Below the pieces are notes generated by a model that saw only the letters and a program-made list of their open reading frames with translations, searched no databases and was not told the DNA's origin. Shown here piece after piece: positions 1-7,726 of a DNA stretch of 64,000 bases. Position 1 is the stretch's first letter, and each line of letters begins with the position of its first letter. Origin of the DNA: Bacteroidaceae bacterium (GTDB lineage Bacteria; Bacteroidota; Bacteroidia; Bacteroidales; Bacteroidaceae); the NCBI GenBank assembly GCA_017507105.1, contig JAFWBM010000004.1:62001-126000 (forward strand). Direction: 5' to 3'. Both the position numbers and the translations under genes were made by a program.

Positions 1-145
1 AACGTAGCTTTTCGAGTGATTCCTCATCTACTATTCCCATACTGTTTGCTATACGTTCGAACAGAGAGTATTTATGTATTGTGTATAGCTGCTCTTCACT
101 AATCTCTATTGTACGTGTGCCTGTGGTGTTTGCCTTTATCTTCAT
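1..145 (-). CDS. Hypothetical protein, N-terminal part only
   Basis: A reading frame starts with ATG at 143-145 and runs off the left edge, giving about 48 residues (beginning MKIKANTTGTRTIEIS). It is hydrophilic, with no signal peptide or membrane segment in the visible part. It lies 22 bases downstream of tsaE on the same strand, so it is probably the next gene of the porW-porX-tsaE operon. I do not recognise the family from this fragment. Confidence 0.55.
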   Translation of the reverse strand, partial: MKIKANTTGTRTIEISEEQLYTIHKYSLFERIANSMGIVDEESLEKLR

Positions 146-167
146 AGTTGTATGTTGTTTTCGGTTA

Positions 168-596
168 TTACGGTAAGTTCATTGTTATGGTGCGGCTGCC
201 GTCACTCCCTTCCTCTATCATTACAGCTACACTCTCTTCGGGTAGCAACTCTTCTATTAGTTCGGGCCACTCAATAAAGCAATATGCATCACTGTAGAGG
301 TATTCTTCGTATCCCATATTGTAGACCTCTGTTATGTTCTTTATACGATAGAAATCGAAGTGGTATATGGTATTTTGCTCTGAGTCTTCGTACTCATTTA
401 CAATGGCAAATGTGGGAGAGTTTATGGCATCCTCTACACCCATTGCTTCACAAACACTCTTAATAAAGGTTGTCTTTCCTGCTCCCATGCTGCCATAGAA
501 TGCGAAGATTCTGTTGTTGTTCATGCTGTTGATAAACTCTCTTGCAGCTGCTGGGTAGTCGTCTATGCTTTTAATCTCTATAATCTTTTTTGTCAT
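168..596 (-). CDS. tsaE: tRNA threonylcarbamoyladenosine biosynthesis ATPase TsaE
   Basis: TsaE is the P-loop ATPase that works with TsaB and TsaD in making the t6A modification at position 37 of ANN-decoding tRNAs in the cytoplasm. The 142-residue protein has the usual family length. The Walker A motif GSMGAGKT is at residues 35-42, followed by NSPTF (about 59-63), which matches the family's T-[ST]-PTF element, and the late FIEWPE motif near residue 108. The start ATG overlaps the end of porX by 4 bases, so the two are probably translationally coupled. No defects seen. Confidence 0.93.
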   Translation of the reverse strand: MTKKIIEIKSIDDYPAAAREFINSMNNNRIFAFYGSMGAGKTTFIKSVCEAMGVEDAINSPTFAIVNEYEDSEQNTIYHFDFYRIKNITEVYNMGYEEYLYSDAYCFIEWPELIEELLPEESVAVMIEEGSDGSRTITMNLP

Positions 597-2140
597 CTCT
601 TGGGTCTTAATGTTATAAATGGTACCAACATCTCCTCAAGCGATATTCCGCCATGTTGGAATGTATCTTTATAGTATGATACGTAATGGTTGTAGTTATT
701 CGGATAGGCAAAAAAATCGTTCTTTGTTGCAAATATATAGCTTGTGCTTATATTGGGAGATGGCAACATCGCTTTTTGTGGTTCTTTTATTTCAAAAACC
801 TCCTTTGGATTATATCCCAATGATTTTCCTAACTTATAACGTAGATTGGTATTTGTGTTTTTATCGCCAATTACTTTTATTGCATTCTTTACATGTATGC
901 TGCCATGATCGGTGGTTATTACTACTGTATAGTTGCTCGATGCCAGATAGTTGAACAATCTTTTTATTGCAGAGTGTCTTATCCATGAACGTGTGATAGA
1001 TCTATATGCGGCCTCGGTAGATGCAAGTTCGCGTACCATTAAAGATTCGGTACGGGCATGCGACAGCATGTCAATGAAGTTTATTACCAGAATGTTCAGG
1101 TTGTTGTCCTGCAGATTGTTTATGGTGTCGATATAACGATCGGCAGCATTTGTACTCACTACCTTGTTGTATGAGTATGTATCGCGGCGACGGTATCGTG
1201 CTATCTGAGACTCAATGAGCATGCTTTCGTTAAGGTTTTTCCCCTCATCTTCCTCTTCGTCAACCCATAGATTGGGATACATGCTCTTTATTTGTGCAGG
1301 CATAAGACCGGAAAAGATTGCGTTACGGGAGTATTGGGTAGCTGTGGGAAGTATACCGGTGTATATCTCTTCCTCTATTATAAAATCGTTTCCTATCTCT
1401 TTTGACAGTACACGCCATTGGTCGTAACGCAGATTGTCTATAAGTACCATAAATACCTTCTCGCCATTATCTATAAGCGGGAATATTCGTTCGCGCATAA
1501 GGTCATGGCTCATAAGAGGTTTGTCGGTGCATCCGGGTGTAAGCCAACGCAGATAATTCTTTTTTATAAAACGGGCATACATGGCATTGGCTTCTTCGAA
1601 CTGTGTCTTGAGCATCTCCTGCATACTCTTGTCTGCATTCTCAAGTTCAATCTCCCAATAGACCAGCCTTTTATATGCTTCAACCCACTCTTCTGTGGAT
1701 GATGAATCACTTATCTGCATGCCAAGCTTTACGAAATTCTGTTGGTATGCATTGTTTGTCTTTTCTGCTACAATCTCTTTCTTGTGTATGTTCTTTTTTA
1801 GAGAAAGAAGTATCTGGTTTGGATTTACCGGCTTTATAAGATAGTCTGCAATCTTAGAGCCTATGGCCTGTTCCATGATATCCTCCTCTTCGCTCTTTGT
1901 TACCATTACAACCGGAGTGGTAGGGGTAATCTCCTTTATCTTCTCAAGTGTCTCGAGCCCGTTAAGTCCCGGCATATTCTCATCAAGGAGTATTAGATCA
2001 AAAGAGTTGTTACGGCATGCTTCTATGGCATCAAGCCCGTTTGTCACGCTTGTAACATCGTAGCCTTTTGCTTTAAGAAATATTATGTGGGCGTTCAACA
2101 GTTCTATTTCGTCGTCTGCCCAAAGTAATTGGTATGCCAT
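593..2140 (-). CDS. porX: PorX-type response regulator with PglZ effector domain
   Basis: PorX is the response-regulator protein that controls type IX secretion in Bacteroidota (known from Porphyromonas gingivalis). The N-terminal receiver domain (about 1-120) carries the acidic pair in WADDE and the phospho-acceptor Asp in LLLDENMPG (Asp53 counting from the ATG). A helical linker follows, then a PglZ domain of the alkaline-phosphatase superfamily (about 215-515) with DNLRYDQWR, a central NFIDMLSH stretch and TTDHGSIHV, which look like the metal and phosphate-handling residues. Length (515) matches known PorX. I chose the ATG ending at 2140 rather than a TTG three codons earlier. It sits 28 bases after porW and overlaps tsaE. 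Confidence 0.92.
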   Translation of the reverse strand: MAYQLLWADDEIELLNAHIIFLKAKGYDVTSVTNGLDAIEACRNNSFDLILLDENMPGLNGLETLEKIKEITPTTPVVMVTKSEEEDIMEQAIGSKIADYLIKPVNPNQILLSLKKNIHKKEIVAEKTNNAYQQNFVKLGMQISDSSSTEEWVEAYKRLVYWEIELENADKSMQEMLKTQFEEANAMYARFIKKNYLRWLTPGCTDKPLMSHDLMRERIFPLIDNGEKVFMVLIDNLRYDQWRVLSKEIGNDFIIEEEIYTGILPTATQYSRNAIFSGLMPAQIKSMYPNLWVDEEEDEGKNLNESMLIESQIARYRRRDTYSYNKVVSTNAADRYIDTINNLQDNNLNILVINFIDMLSHARTESLMVRELASTEAAYRSITRSWIRHSAIKRLFNYLASSNYTVVITTDHGSIHVKNAIKVIGDKNTNTNLRYKLGKSLGYNPKEVFEIKEPQKAMLPSPNISTSYIFATKNDFFAYPNNYNHYVSYYKDTFQHGGISLEEMLVPFITLRPKR

Positions 2141-2168
2141 ACTAGTCAACGTTATTTATTATATTATG

Positions 2169-4967
2169 CTATAATGTCGGTTCGTCAAGGGTGTATCCGT
2201 CAATCTCTATTTCGGGTATTGCCTGCATGTTCTTCTCGTAGAATATGTTATAATCTTCGAGAGTGTAATATTTAAGTAACAAATCGAAATTGGTTTTTGA
2301 TATCAGAATCGCATTTATTCCAGAGAGTAGTCTGCTCATCTCGGGGTTGTTATACAATCTTTTGCGGTAGAGGAATGCTTCATCGAAGTTCAGGAATTCC
2401 TTTATATGGAATAATGTTACCTGAGCCTGACGGCTGAATTCCATAGTGAAGTTACGCATCATGTAACGCGAGAAGTTGTATCGTGCCATCTCGAATAACA
2501 AACGTTTCTCGTCTAATGAGTCATTGGGGTATATCAATACAAAGTGATATGGCTCGTTACGTTCGTTGCTGAACTGTGGTACACTGTCTGTATCACTCTT
2601 TATTGAACCGTCTAACTTACGCTCCCATATGGATGTGGCAATGCCACCACTCAGTAGTCGTCCATTCATTATTCCTGTACTTATTCCCTCGGCCAATCGT
2701 GTCAATGAGTCTTTGGGATATTGTATAGCAATCTCTTGTAGTGTAGCAAGAGCATCTTTCTCTCTGCCTGAGTATAGTTTGGCAAGGGCATCTACAAACA
2801 TGAAACGTGCTCGGTGGGTACCCTGTGGATATTTCTGTAGAGCATAGCTGCTGTTTGCTATTGCCGATGTGTAGTTACCATCTGTATATTGTGTGTAGGT
2901 CTCTACGTATATCGAGTCCTCTTTATGTCGTTTCGTTGCTACACTCTCGAAAAAGTCTGGGTCTTGTATGCGCATTGTAAGGCTACTGTCGGGATATTGT
3001 GTCATCATTAGGTTTTTGTAGAAGTCGGCCTTATCACTCTCTTCCCAACGCGATGAGCAAATGAACATATGATAGTAGGCTTCTATTAACTTACTGTGTG
3101 TTGGGTATTCGGCTATCAGACGTTCCCAATGCGACATAGCCAATTGTTTGTCTCCAAGTTTTTCTTCAAAAATAGCGGCAGCGTTGAAGAGTGCTTCGCT
3201 GAGCTCTTCATGCAGTGTCTTCTTCTGCTCCTCGCTGGTTGGTATCTGTTGCTGCCAATATTTACGTGTCGTAGGATCTGTCGAGAGGGTGTCTTCGGCA
3301 ATATCAATCTCTTCGAGCGATGCGGTGAGGTTTCCTAAGGAGTCTGTCTGTAAAGAGTCGGCAGCAGCTATGCCTGTGGTATCGTTCTCGAGTCTGGTGA
3401 TGGTTATGCTCTCTCTACTCAGTCGCCAGAAGTCCTTTAGTTTGCGGTCACCCCATGTGCGGGTAAAATTCTGTATACCCTGTACCACCAGATTCTTGTT
3501 GTAGAAATACCATTTGTTTTGTTCCTCTTGTGATGTTATGCTCATGTTTGCAGCTGCACCAGCATTGCTCAGATCGCTGCCCTGCATCTCTTTACGGTCT
3601 CTTTTGTCTCTGAGCTTATTAAGTTTTTCTTCGAACTCGGCCTCTTTTATTTTCTTGTCAATGAGTGGTTGCAACTCTTTCTCATTCAGAGTGCTCCAGT
3701 AGAGCAGTTCGCTGTTCTTCTCTATTATGTCGCTGTATGGAGCTATCTCGCCGGCTACTCTGCTCCGATGTTCATGAAATTTATACTTTTCACTCTCCTT
3801 GTCTATTATTCCTATAGCTTTCTGATAGTTTTCGCTGGATTTTGAAAAACGTCTTTGCCCCCAATAGATGTTTGCGAGCGACAAGTGTAGCATGCCTACA
3901 CCATAGCCCGATTCCTTACTGCGTGCCACACCGGTCTCGTAAATTTCAATGGCTTTTGATGTGTCTTTTGCTGCAAGGTGTACATTGCCAAGGGCGTAAT
4001 GGAGTTGCGAGAGATACTCCTCATTCTTAGGCGATTTTATCATCCTTTCGAGTTTTCGTATGATTTTCTTATCGCTACCCGAGGTCAGAGTCTCTGTTTG
4101 GCGTATGCGTGCATTTATCTCAAGCTCATATGGCGGATTCTGTGCTATTGCTTTAGAAAAATATTTGAAGGCCTCCTTGTCATTACCTATGCTATGGTAT
4201 AATTGTCCTATTAGGTAGTATTCTCTCGCACGTTCTATCGTCTCTGTCCCTTTTCGCTTTACCCCTTTCTTTAGATGTGCTATTGCCTCGTTTTCTCTTT
4301 TCTGTCCAAGCAGTAGGTTCGCATTTGCCATTGCCATTTTGCTCTCCAATGCCGATGGTATGGTGTCACGTTTTATACGTGATAATAGGTCTTCGGCTTC
4401 GTATAACCACTCCATTTGTATATAACACTGCGCTAATCCTATTCTCGCTTCTGTGTATATGCGTGGGTCGTTTTCGTATAGCTTTGCTATGTACATGTAG
4501 GTGCTGGCAGCTTCGGTGAACTCTCCTTTGTTGAAATAGGAGTCTGCCATAAGCATCCAGGCTTTCCATAGGAAGGGGTTAAACTCTTTCTGTGCATAGA
4601 AACGTTTTTTCTTTTCGGTGAGTTTCTTCCCGGTTTCGCGTCTTGGTTTCTTTTTTATTGAGTGGTTCTTTATGCTCTTCTGTGACTTTTCTATTGCTTT
4701 GTCGTAGTCGCCACTGCCCATACCTTTGGTCGACTCGTTGCTTACTATAAGCAATGGCAACTGTTCTAGATAGTTGTCGCGGTGTCCTTTTATCTGTGCA
4801 TTTTTACCTTTCTTGTATGCAACAGTACCATTATAGTATGTGTTGTATTTTGCAAAGAAGGCATGATACATACGTGTTTGAGCCGTATTCTTCTTACGGC
4901 TTGCGCATCCTGTAGCTAATAGCAACAGAATCAGGAGGCATATATCTATCTTATATCTGTTTTTCAC
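2169..4967 (-). CDS. porW: PorW/SprE-type TPR lipoprotein of type IX secretion
   Basis: This 932-residue protein has a lipoprotein signal ending in LLATGC (Cys21), so it should be anchored to a membrane on the periplasmic side. Much of the chain is TPR-like helical repeats (for example YFNKGEFTEAASTYMYIAKL near 143-162), with a charged, low-complexity middle (about 430-480). Length, lipobox, repeats and its place directly upstream of porX fit the PorW/SprE family, which is needed for T9SS function and gliding. The only in-frame start at the 5' end is GTG (4965-4967). The specific family name rests on architecture and context. Confidence 0.85.
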   Translation of the reverse strand: MKNRYKIDICLLILLLLATGCASRKKNTAQTRMYHAFFAKYNTYYNGTVAYKKGKNAQIKGHRDNYLEQLPLLIVSNESTKGMGSGDYDKAIEKSQKSIKNHSIKKKPRRETGKKLTEKKKRFYAQKEFNPFLWKAWMLMADSYFNKGEFTEAASTYMYIAKLYENDPRIYTEARIGLAQCYIQMEWLYEAEDLLSRIKRDTIPSALESKMAMANANLLLGQKRENEAIAHLKKGVKRKGTETIERAREYYLIGQLYHSIGNDKEAFKYFSKAIAQNPPYELEINARIRQTETLTSGSDKKIIRKLERMIKSPKNEEYLSQLHYALGNVHLAAKDTSKAIEIYETGVARSKESGYGVGMLHLSLANIYWGQRRFSKSSENYQKAIGIIDKESEKYKFHEHRSRVAGEIAPYSDIIEKNSELLYWSTLNEKELQPLIDKKIKEAEFEEKLNKLRDKRDRKEMQGSDLSNAGAAANMSITSQEEQNKWYFYNKNLVVQGIQNFTRTWGDRKLKDFWRLSRESITITRLENDTTGIAAADSLQTDSLGNLTASLEEIDIAEDTLSTDPTTRKYWQQQIPTSEEQKKTLHEELSEALFNAAAIFEEKLGDKQLAMSHWERLIAEYPTHSKLIEAYYHMFICSSRWEESDKADFYKNLMMTQYPDSSLTMRIQDPDFFESVATKRHKEDSIYVETYTQYTDGNYTSAIANSSYALQKYPQGTHRARFMFVDALAKLYSGREKDALATLQEIAIQYPKDSLTRLAEGISTGIMNGRLLSGGIATSIWERKLDGSIKSDTDSVPQFSNERNEPYHFVLIYPNDSLDEKRLLFEMARYNFSRYMMRNFTMEFSRQAQVTLFHIKEFLNFDEAFLYRKRLYNNPEMSRLLSGINAILISKTNFDLLLKYYTLEDYNIFYEKNMQAIPEIEIDGYTLDEPTL

Positions 4968-5007
4968 AATGGTACTCTATCAATATAATAACTGCAAAAT
5001 GTAGCAA

Positions 5008-5829
5008 TTATTGTACTTTAGCTCTTAATCTGTTTCTATATATTGCAATGATAACCCTACATGCTGCATAAATTGCAATGGAACAAAGAACGATGGTTGC
5101 TCCCGATGGGGTATTCATGTTGTATGATAGGGTCAATCCGGCCAATGTCGATATATAACCTATTATTATTGAAAGCCACATTGTCTTTCTATAGCTTTCT
5201 GTAAAGAGTAGTGCTGTCATTTGAGGTACTGTAAGCATTGCCATTACAAGAACTACACCGATGATGCGCAGCGTAGATACTATTGTGATAGCAATGGATA
5301 GCATCATTATACTCTCAATAAGAGCTACCGGCAATCCTTTAGTCTTTGCAAACTCGCTGTCGAATGCTATGGCAAGAATGGGGCGGTATAATAGTGTACA
5401 GGTTAATACAACCGAAGCTGATATGATTGCCAGTATAGTTATGTCATTGCTGTTGATGGTAAGAATATTTCCAAAAAGATATGTCGACATTTCCGAACTG
5501 TATCCGGATGATAAGAAACAGAATATAATACCAAGCGACATTCCTAATATCCAAAATATGGCGATGGCTGAGTCCTCACGTATATCTTTTCTTTTAAGCC
5601 AACCCACACCCAGGGCCGAGGCTGCAGCAAAAAGGAATGCAGTTATCATGGGATTAATCCCAAGAAACATGCCTAATCCCACACCGCCGAATCCCGAATG
5701 TGTTATCCCTCCGCTTATAAAAACCAAACGACGTGTAACAATATATGTACCTATAATGCCACAGGCTATACAAGCAAACAGGCTGCCGATAAGTGCATTC
5801 TGAAAGAAACTATATCCCAAAATCTCCAT
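5008..5829 (-). CDS. Metal ABC transporter permease (ZnuB/MntB type, ABC-3 family)
   Basis: A 273-residue, very hydrophobic protein with about eight predicted membrane helices. It shows the ABC-3 permease pattern, including the early motif GTYIVTRRLVFISGGITHSG (residues 27-46) and late helices around MAMLTVPQMTALLF. These permeases import zinc, manganese or iron with an ATPase and a substrate-binding lipoprotein. Neither partner is in this window, so they must be encoded elsewhere. It lies 7 bases after the small metal-motif membrane protein and 40 bases before porW. The metal cannot be told from sequence. Confidence 0.88.
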   Translation of the reverse strand: MEILGYSFFQNALIGSLFACIACGIIGTYIVTRRLVFISGGITHSGFGGVGLGMFLGINPMITAFLFAAASALGVGWLKRKDIREDSAIAIFWILGMSLGIIFCFLSSGYSSEMSTYLFGNILTINSNDITILAIISASVVLTCTLLYRPILAIAFDSEFAKTKGLPVALIESIMMLSIAITIVSTLRIIGVVLVMAMLTVPQMTALLFTESYRKTMWLSIIIGYISTLAGLTLSYNMNTPSGATIVLCSIAIYAACRVIIAIYRNRLRAKVQ

Positions 5830-5836
5830 TCAGCCA

Positions 5837-6205
5837 CTATTGAAGCATTAACAATATCTCGTCTTTAAGTTGTAGCGGAAGTTCTATGTGTCGTGTGTTC
5901 AAGCATTTGACCCATATGTCAACCTCCTCCTGGCGCATTGTGTATAACACGTTACGGAACTCTTCGACCTCCTCTTCATTATAGCTCTCTTGAGGCCTAT
6001 CGCGGTATTTGTCAAGTTCCTCGTCATCGAAATAGAGATTACTGTTGTCGTATCCCTTATCACATACGGTATGACGTCCGCAGCATACCCCGTCTGCTCC
6101 TTCGTGATGGTGATCGTCGACGGCTGTACGGCGGTATTTCGAGAAAGCAAAATATAGGACTACAATGACAATCAGTGCAACTATAAGCAATAATGTTTGA
6201 ATCAT
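5837..6205 (-). CDS. Small single-span membrane protein with His/Cys motif, function unknown
   Basis: A 122-residue protein with one N-terminal membrane helix (about 3-22) followed by a His/Cys-rich stretch, DDHHHEGADGVCCGRHTVCD at about residues 30-49. The rest is acidic and helical and ends in a conserved-looking hydrophobic tail. The motif offers four His and three Cys close to the membrane, which suggests metal binding. The gene is the first of the apparent operon and is followed 7 bases later by a metal ABC permease, which supports a metal-related role. I do not recognise a named family with an assigned function. Confidence 0.75.
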   Translation of the reverse strand: MIQTLLLIVALIVIVVLYFAFSKYRRTAVDDHHHEGADGVCCGRHTVCDKGYDNSNLYFDDEELDKYRDRPQESYNEEEVEEFRNVLYTMRQEEVDIWVKCLNTRHIELPLQLKDEILLMLQ

Positions 6206-6621
6206 ACTATTAGGTTTTTACTTGCGCAAACGCATATACAGCGCGAAGTTATAAAATAAATTCGAGCTTTTTGATATAAATACCGATTTTCACGAACCGA
6301 AAGAGACTACTCGTCTCAAAATATTATGGTATATTCATATATACCTTAATATCTGCCAATTATGATAAATAGTAAAAAAGATAACAGTAAACAGTGATAA
6401 TTTGTTGTAAATATGAAAGAATGACAAAATGTAAAAGATTTGTAAAAAGTATTCTTCTGTAAAGTGGATTTTTTTAGGCTTTGAGTTAATTTTTTATCAA
6501 AAAAACAAGATTATAAAGAAAATGTTGTATATTCGCAAGCGATAGATGGTCGAAAAATGACTATTTTATTTTTACAAAATGACATTAAAGTAATATATTA
6601 AATAAATATAAAACAGACAAT
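6206..6621. other. Long divergent intergenic region upstream of FKBP gene
   Basis: AT-rich 416-base spacer between divergent genes, with no credible ORF. It contains two short inverted repeats, GAGAC-tactc-GTCTC (6303-6317) and GGTATAT-tcat-ATATACC (6330-6347). A -7-like box TATATTCG lies at 6528-6535, about 86 bases before the FKBP start. A clear -33 TTG at the right spacing is not visible. It must hold promoters for both directions, but the minus-strand one was not recognised. Confidence 0.4.
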
Positions 6622-7206
6622 ATGGATAAATTTAGCTATGGCTTGGGAATGGGAATAGGTCAGAACCTGCTCTCTATGAACGTTAGTGAGATGAGTGTTG
6701 ATGATTTCGTTAAGGGAATGAAAGCTGTTCTAGAAGGAAAAGAAACAGAACTTTCGCATGCCGAAGCACAGAGAGTGGTGAGTGAGCATTTTCAGAAACT
6801 TGCCGAACAGAGCTATGCTAAGATTAAAGAGGCTGGTGAGGCTTTCCTTGCCGAGAATGCCAAGAAAGAGGGTGTAGTGGTACTCCCCAGTGGATTGCAG
6901 TACGAGGTGCTCGTAGCAGACAGCGGCAAGCAACCTAAGGCTACAGACCGTGTACAGTGTCATTATGAGGGTACACTTATAGACGGAACCGTCTTTGATA
7001 GTTCGGTACGTCGCGGCGAACCTGCAGTGTTTGGAGTTTCTCAGGTAATTGCAGGATGGGTTGAGGCGCTTCAACTCATGAATGAGGGCTCTAAATGGCG
7101 TCTCTATATTCCACAGAATATGGCGTATGGCGCGCATGGCGCAGGAGAGCAGATCCCTCCATATAGCGCTCTTATTTTTGATGTAGAACTTATTAAGGTT
7201 CTTTAA
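6622..7206 (+). CDS. FKBP-type peptidyl-prolyl cis-trans isomerase
   Basis: A 194-residue two-domain FKBP of the FklB/FkpA/Mip type. An N-terminal helical dimerisation domain (about 1-85, starting MDKFSYGLGMGIGQNL) is joined to a C-terminal FKBP catalytic domain (about 90-194). The domain carries YEGTLIDGTVFDSS, VIAGWVEALQLM and the terminal IPPYSALIFDVELI. It catalyses cis-trans isomerisation of prolyl bonds in folding proteins. There is no signal peptide, so it is predicted to be cytoplasmic like FklB. The Lrp-type regulator follows after 46 bases on the same strand. Confidence 0.92.
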   Translation: MDKFSYGLGMGIGQNLLSMNVSEMSVDDFVKGMKAVLEGKETELSHAEAQRVVSEHFQKLAEQSYAKIKEAGEAFLAENAKKEGVVVLPSGLQYEVLVADSGKQPKATDRVQCHYEGTLIDGTVFDSSVRRGEPAVFGVSQVIAGWVEALQLMNEGSKWRLYIPQNMAYGAHGAGEQIPPYSALIFDVELIKVL

Positions 7207-7252
7207 TGGTGTAAATGAAGAACAATCAAAAAACATAAGTAACAATTGTATT

Positions 7253-7723
7253 ATGAAGAATAACGTAGAGTGCAAGGTCGATAATCTCGATTTGAAGATC
7301 CTTAGTATAATCTCTAAGGATGCAAGGATTCCTTTCCGTAATGTGGCTGAGTTGTGCGGTGTCTCAAGGGCTGCAATCCATTTGCGTGTGCAACACCTAA
7401 TAGACATGGGCATAATATCTGGTTCCAGCTACGAGATAGATTTCAAGCGTTTGGGATATAAGACTTGTACTTATGTAGGAATAAGATTAGAGAAGGGTTC
7501 TATGTATAAAGAGGCAATAGAACATCTGCGTTGTATAGCTGAGGTTGTGGAGTGCTCGTTTACTACAGGTCCTTATTCTATTCTGATAAAGATGTATGCT
7601 CATGACAATGAGCAACTGATGGATCTACTAAACAATAAGATTCAGAGTATTCCCGGTGTTGTCAGCACCGAGACTATGATAGTGCTAGACAGCAGTATAA
7701 AGAGAAACTTACCTATGGAGTAA
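7253..7723 (+). CDS. Lrp/AsnC family transcriptional regulator
   Basis: A 156-residue regulator with an N-terminal winged helix-turn-helix (about 8-55: LDLKILSIISKDARIPFRNV then VSRAAIHLRVQHL) and a C-terminal RAM ligand-binding domain (about 70-150) that usually binds an amino acid. Members form dimers to octamers and often control the neighbouring gene and themselves. The next gene, a peptide-hydrolase fusion, starts 3 bases after this stop codon, so the two are almost certainly co-transcribed. That makes an amino acid or small peptide the likely effector, which is inference from context. Confidence 0.93.
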   Translation: MKNNVECKVDNLDLKILSIISKDARIPFRNVAELCGVSRAAIHLRVQHLIDMGIISGSSYEIDFKRLGYKTCTYVGIRLEKGSMYKEAIEHLRCIAEVVECSFTTGPYSILIKMYAHDNEQLMDLLNNKIQSIPGVVSTETMIVLDSSIKRNLPME

Positions 7724-7726
7724 ATT

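Noticed and set aside
5261-5803. A 180-codon open frame on the plus strand
   Set aside because: It is antisense to the ABC permease; its composition mirrors the permease helices and it has no recognisable features.
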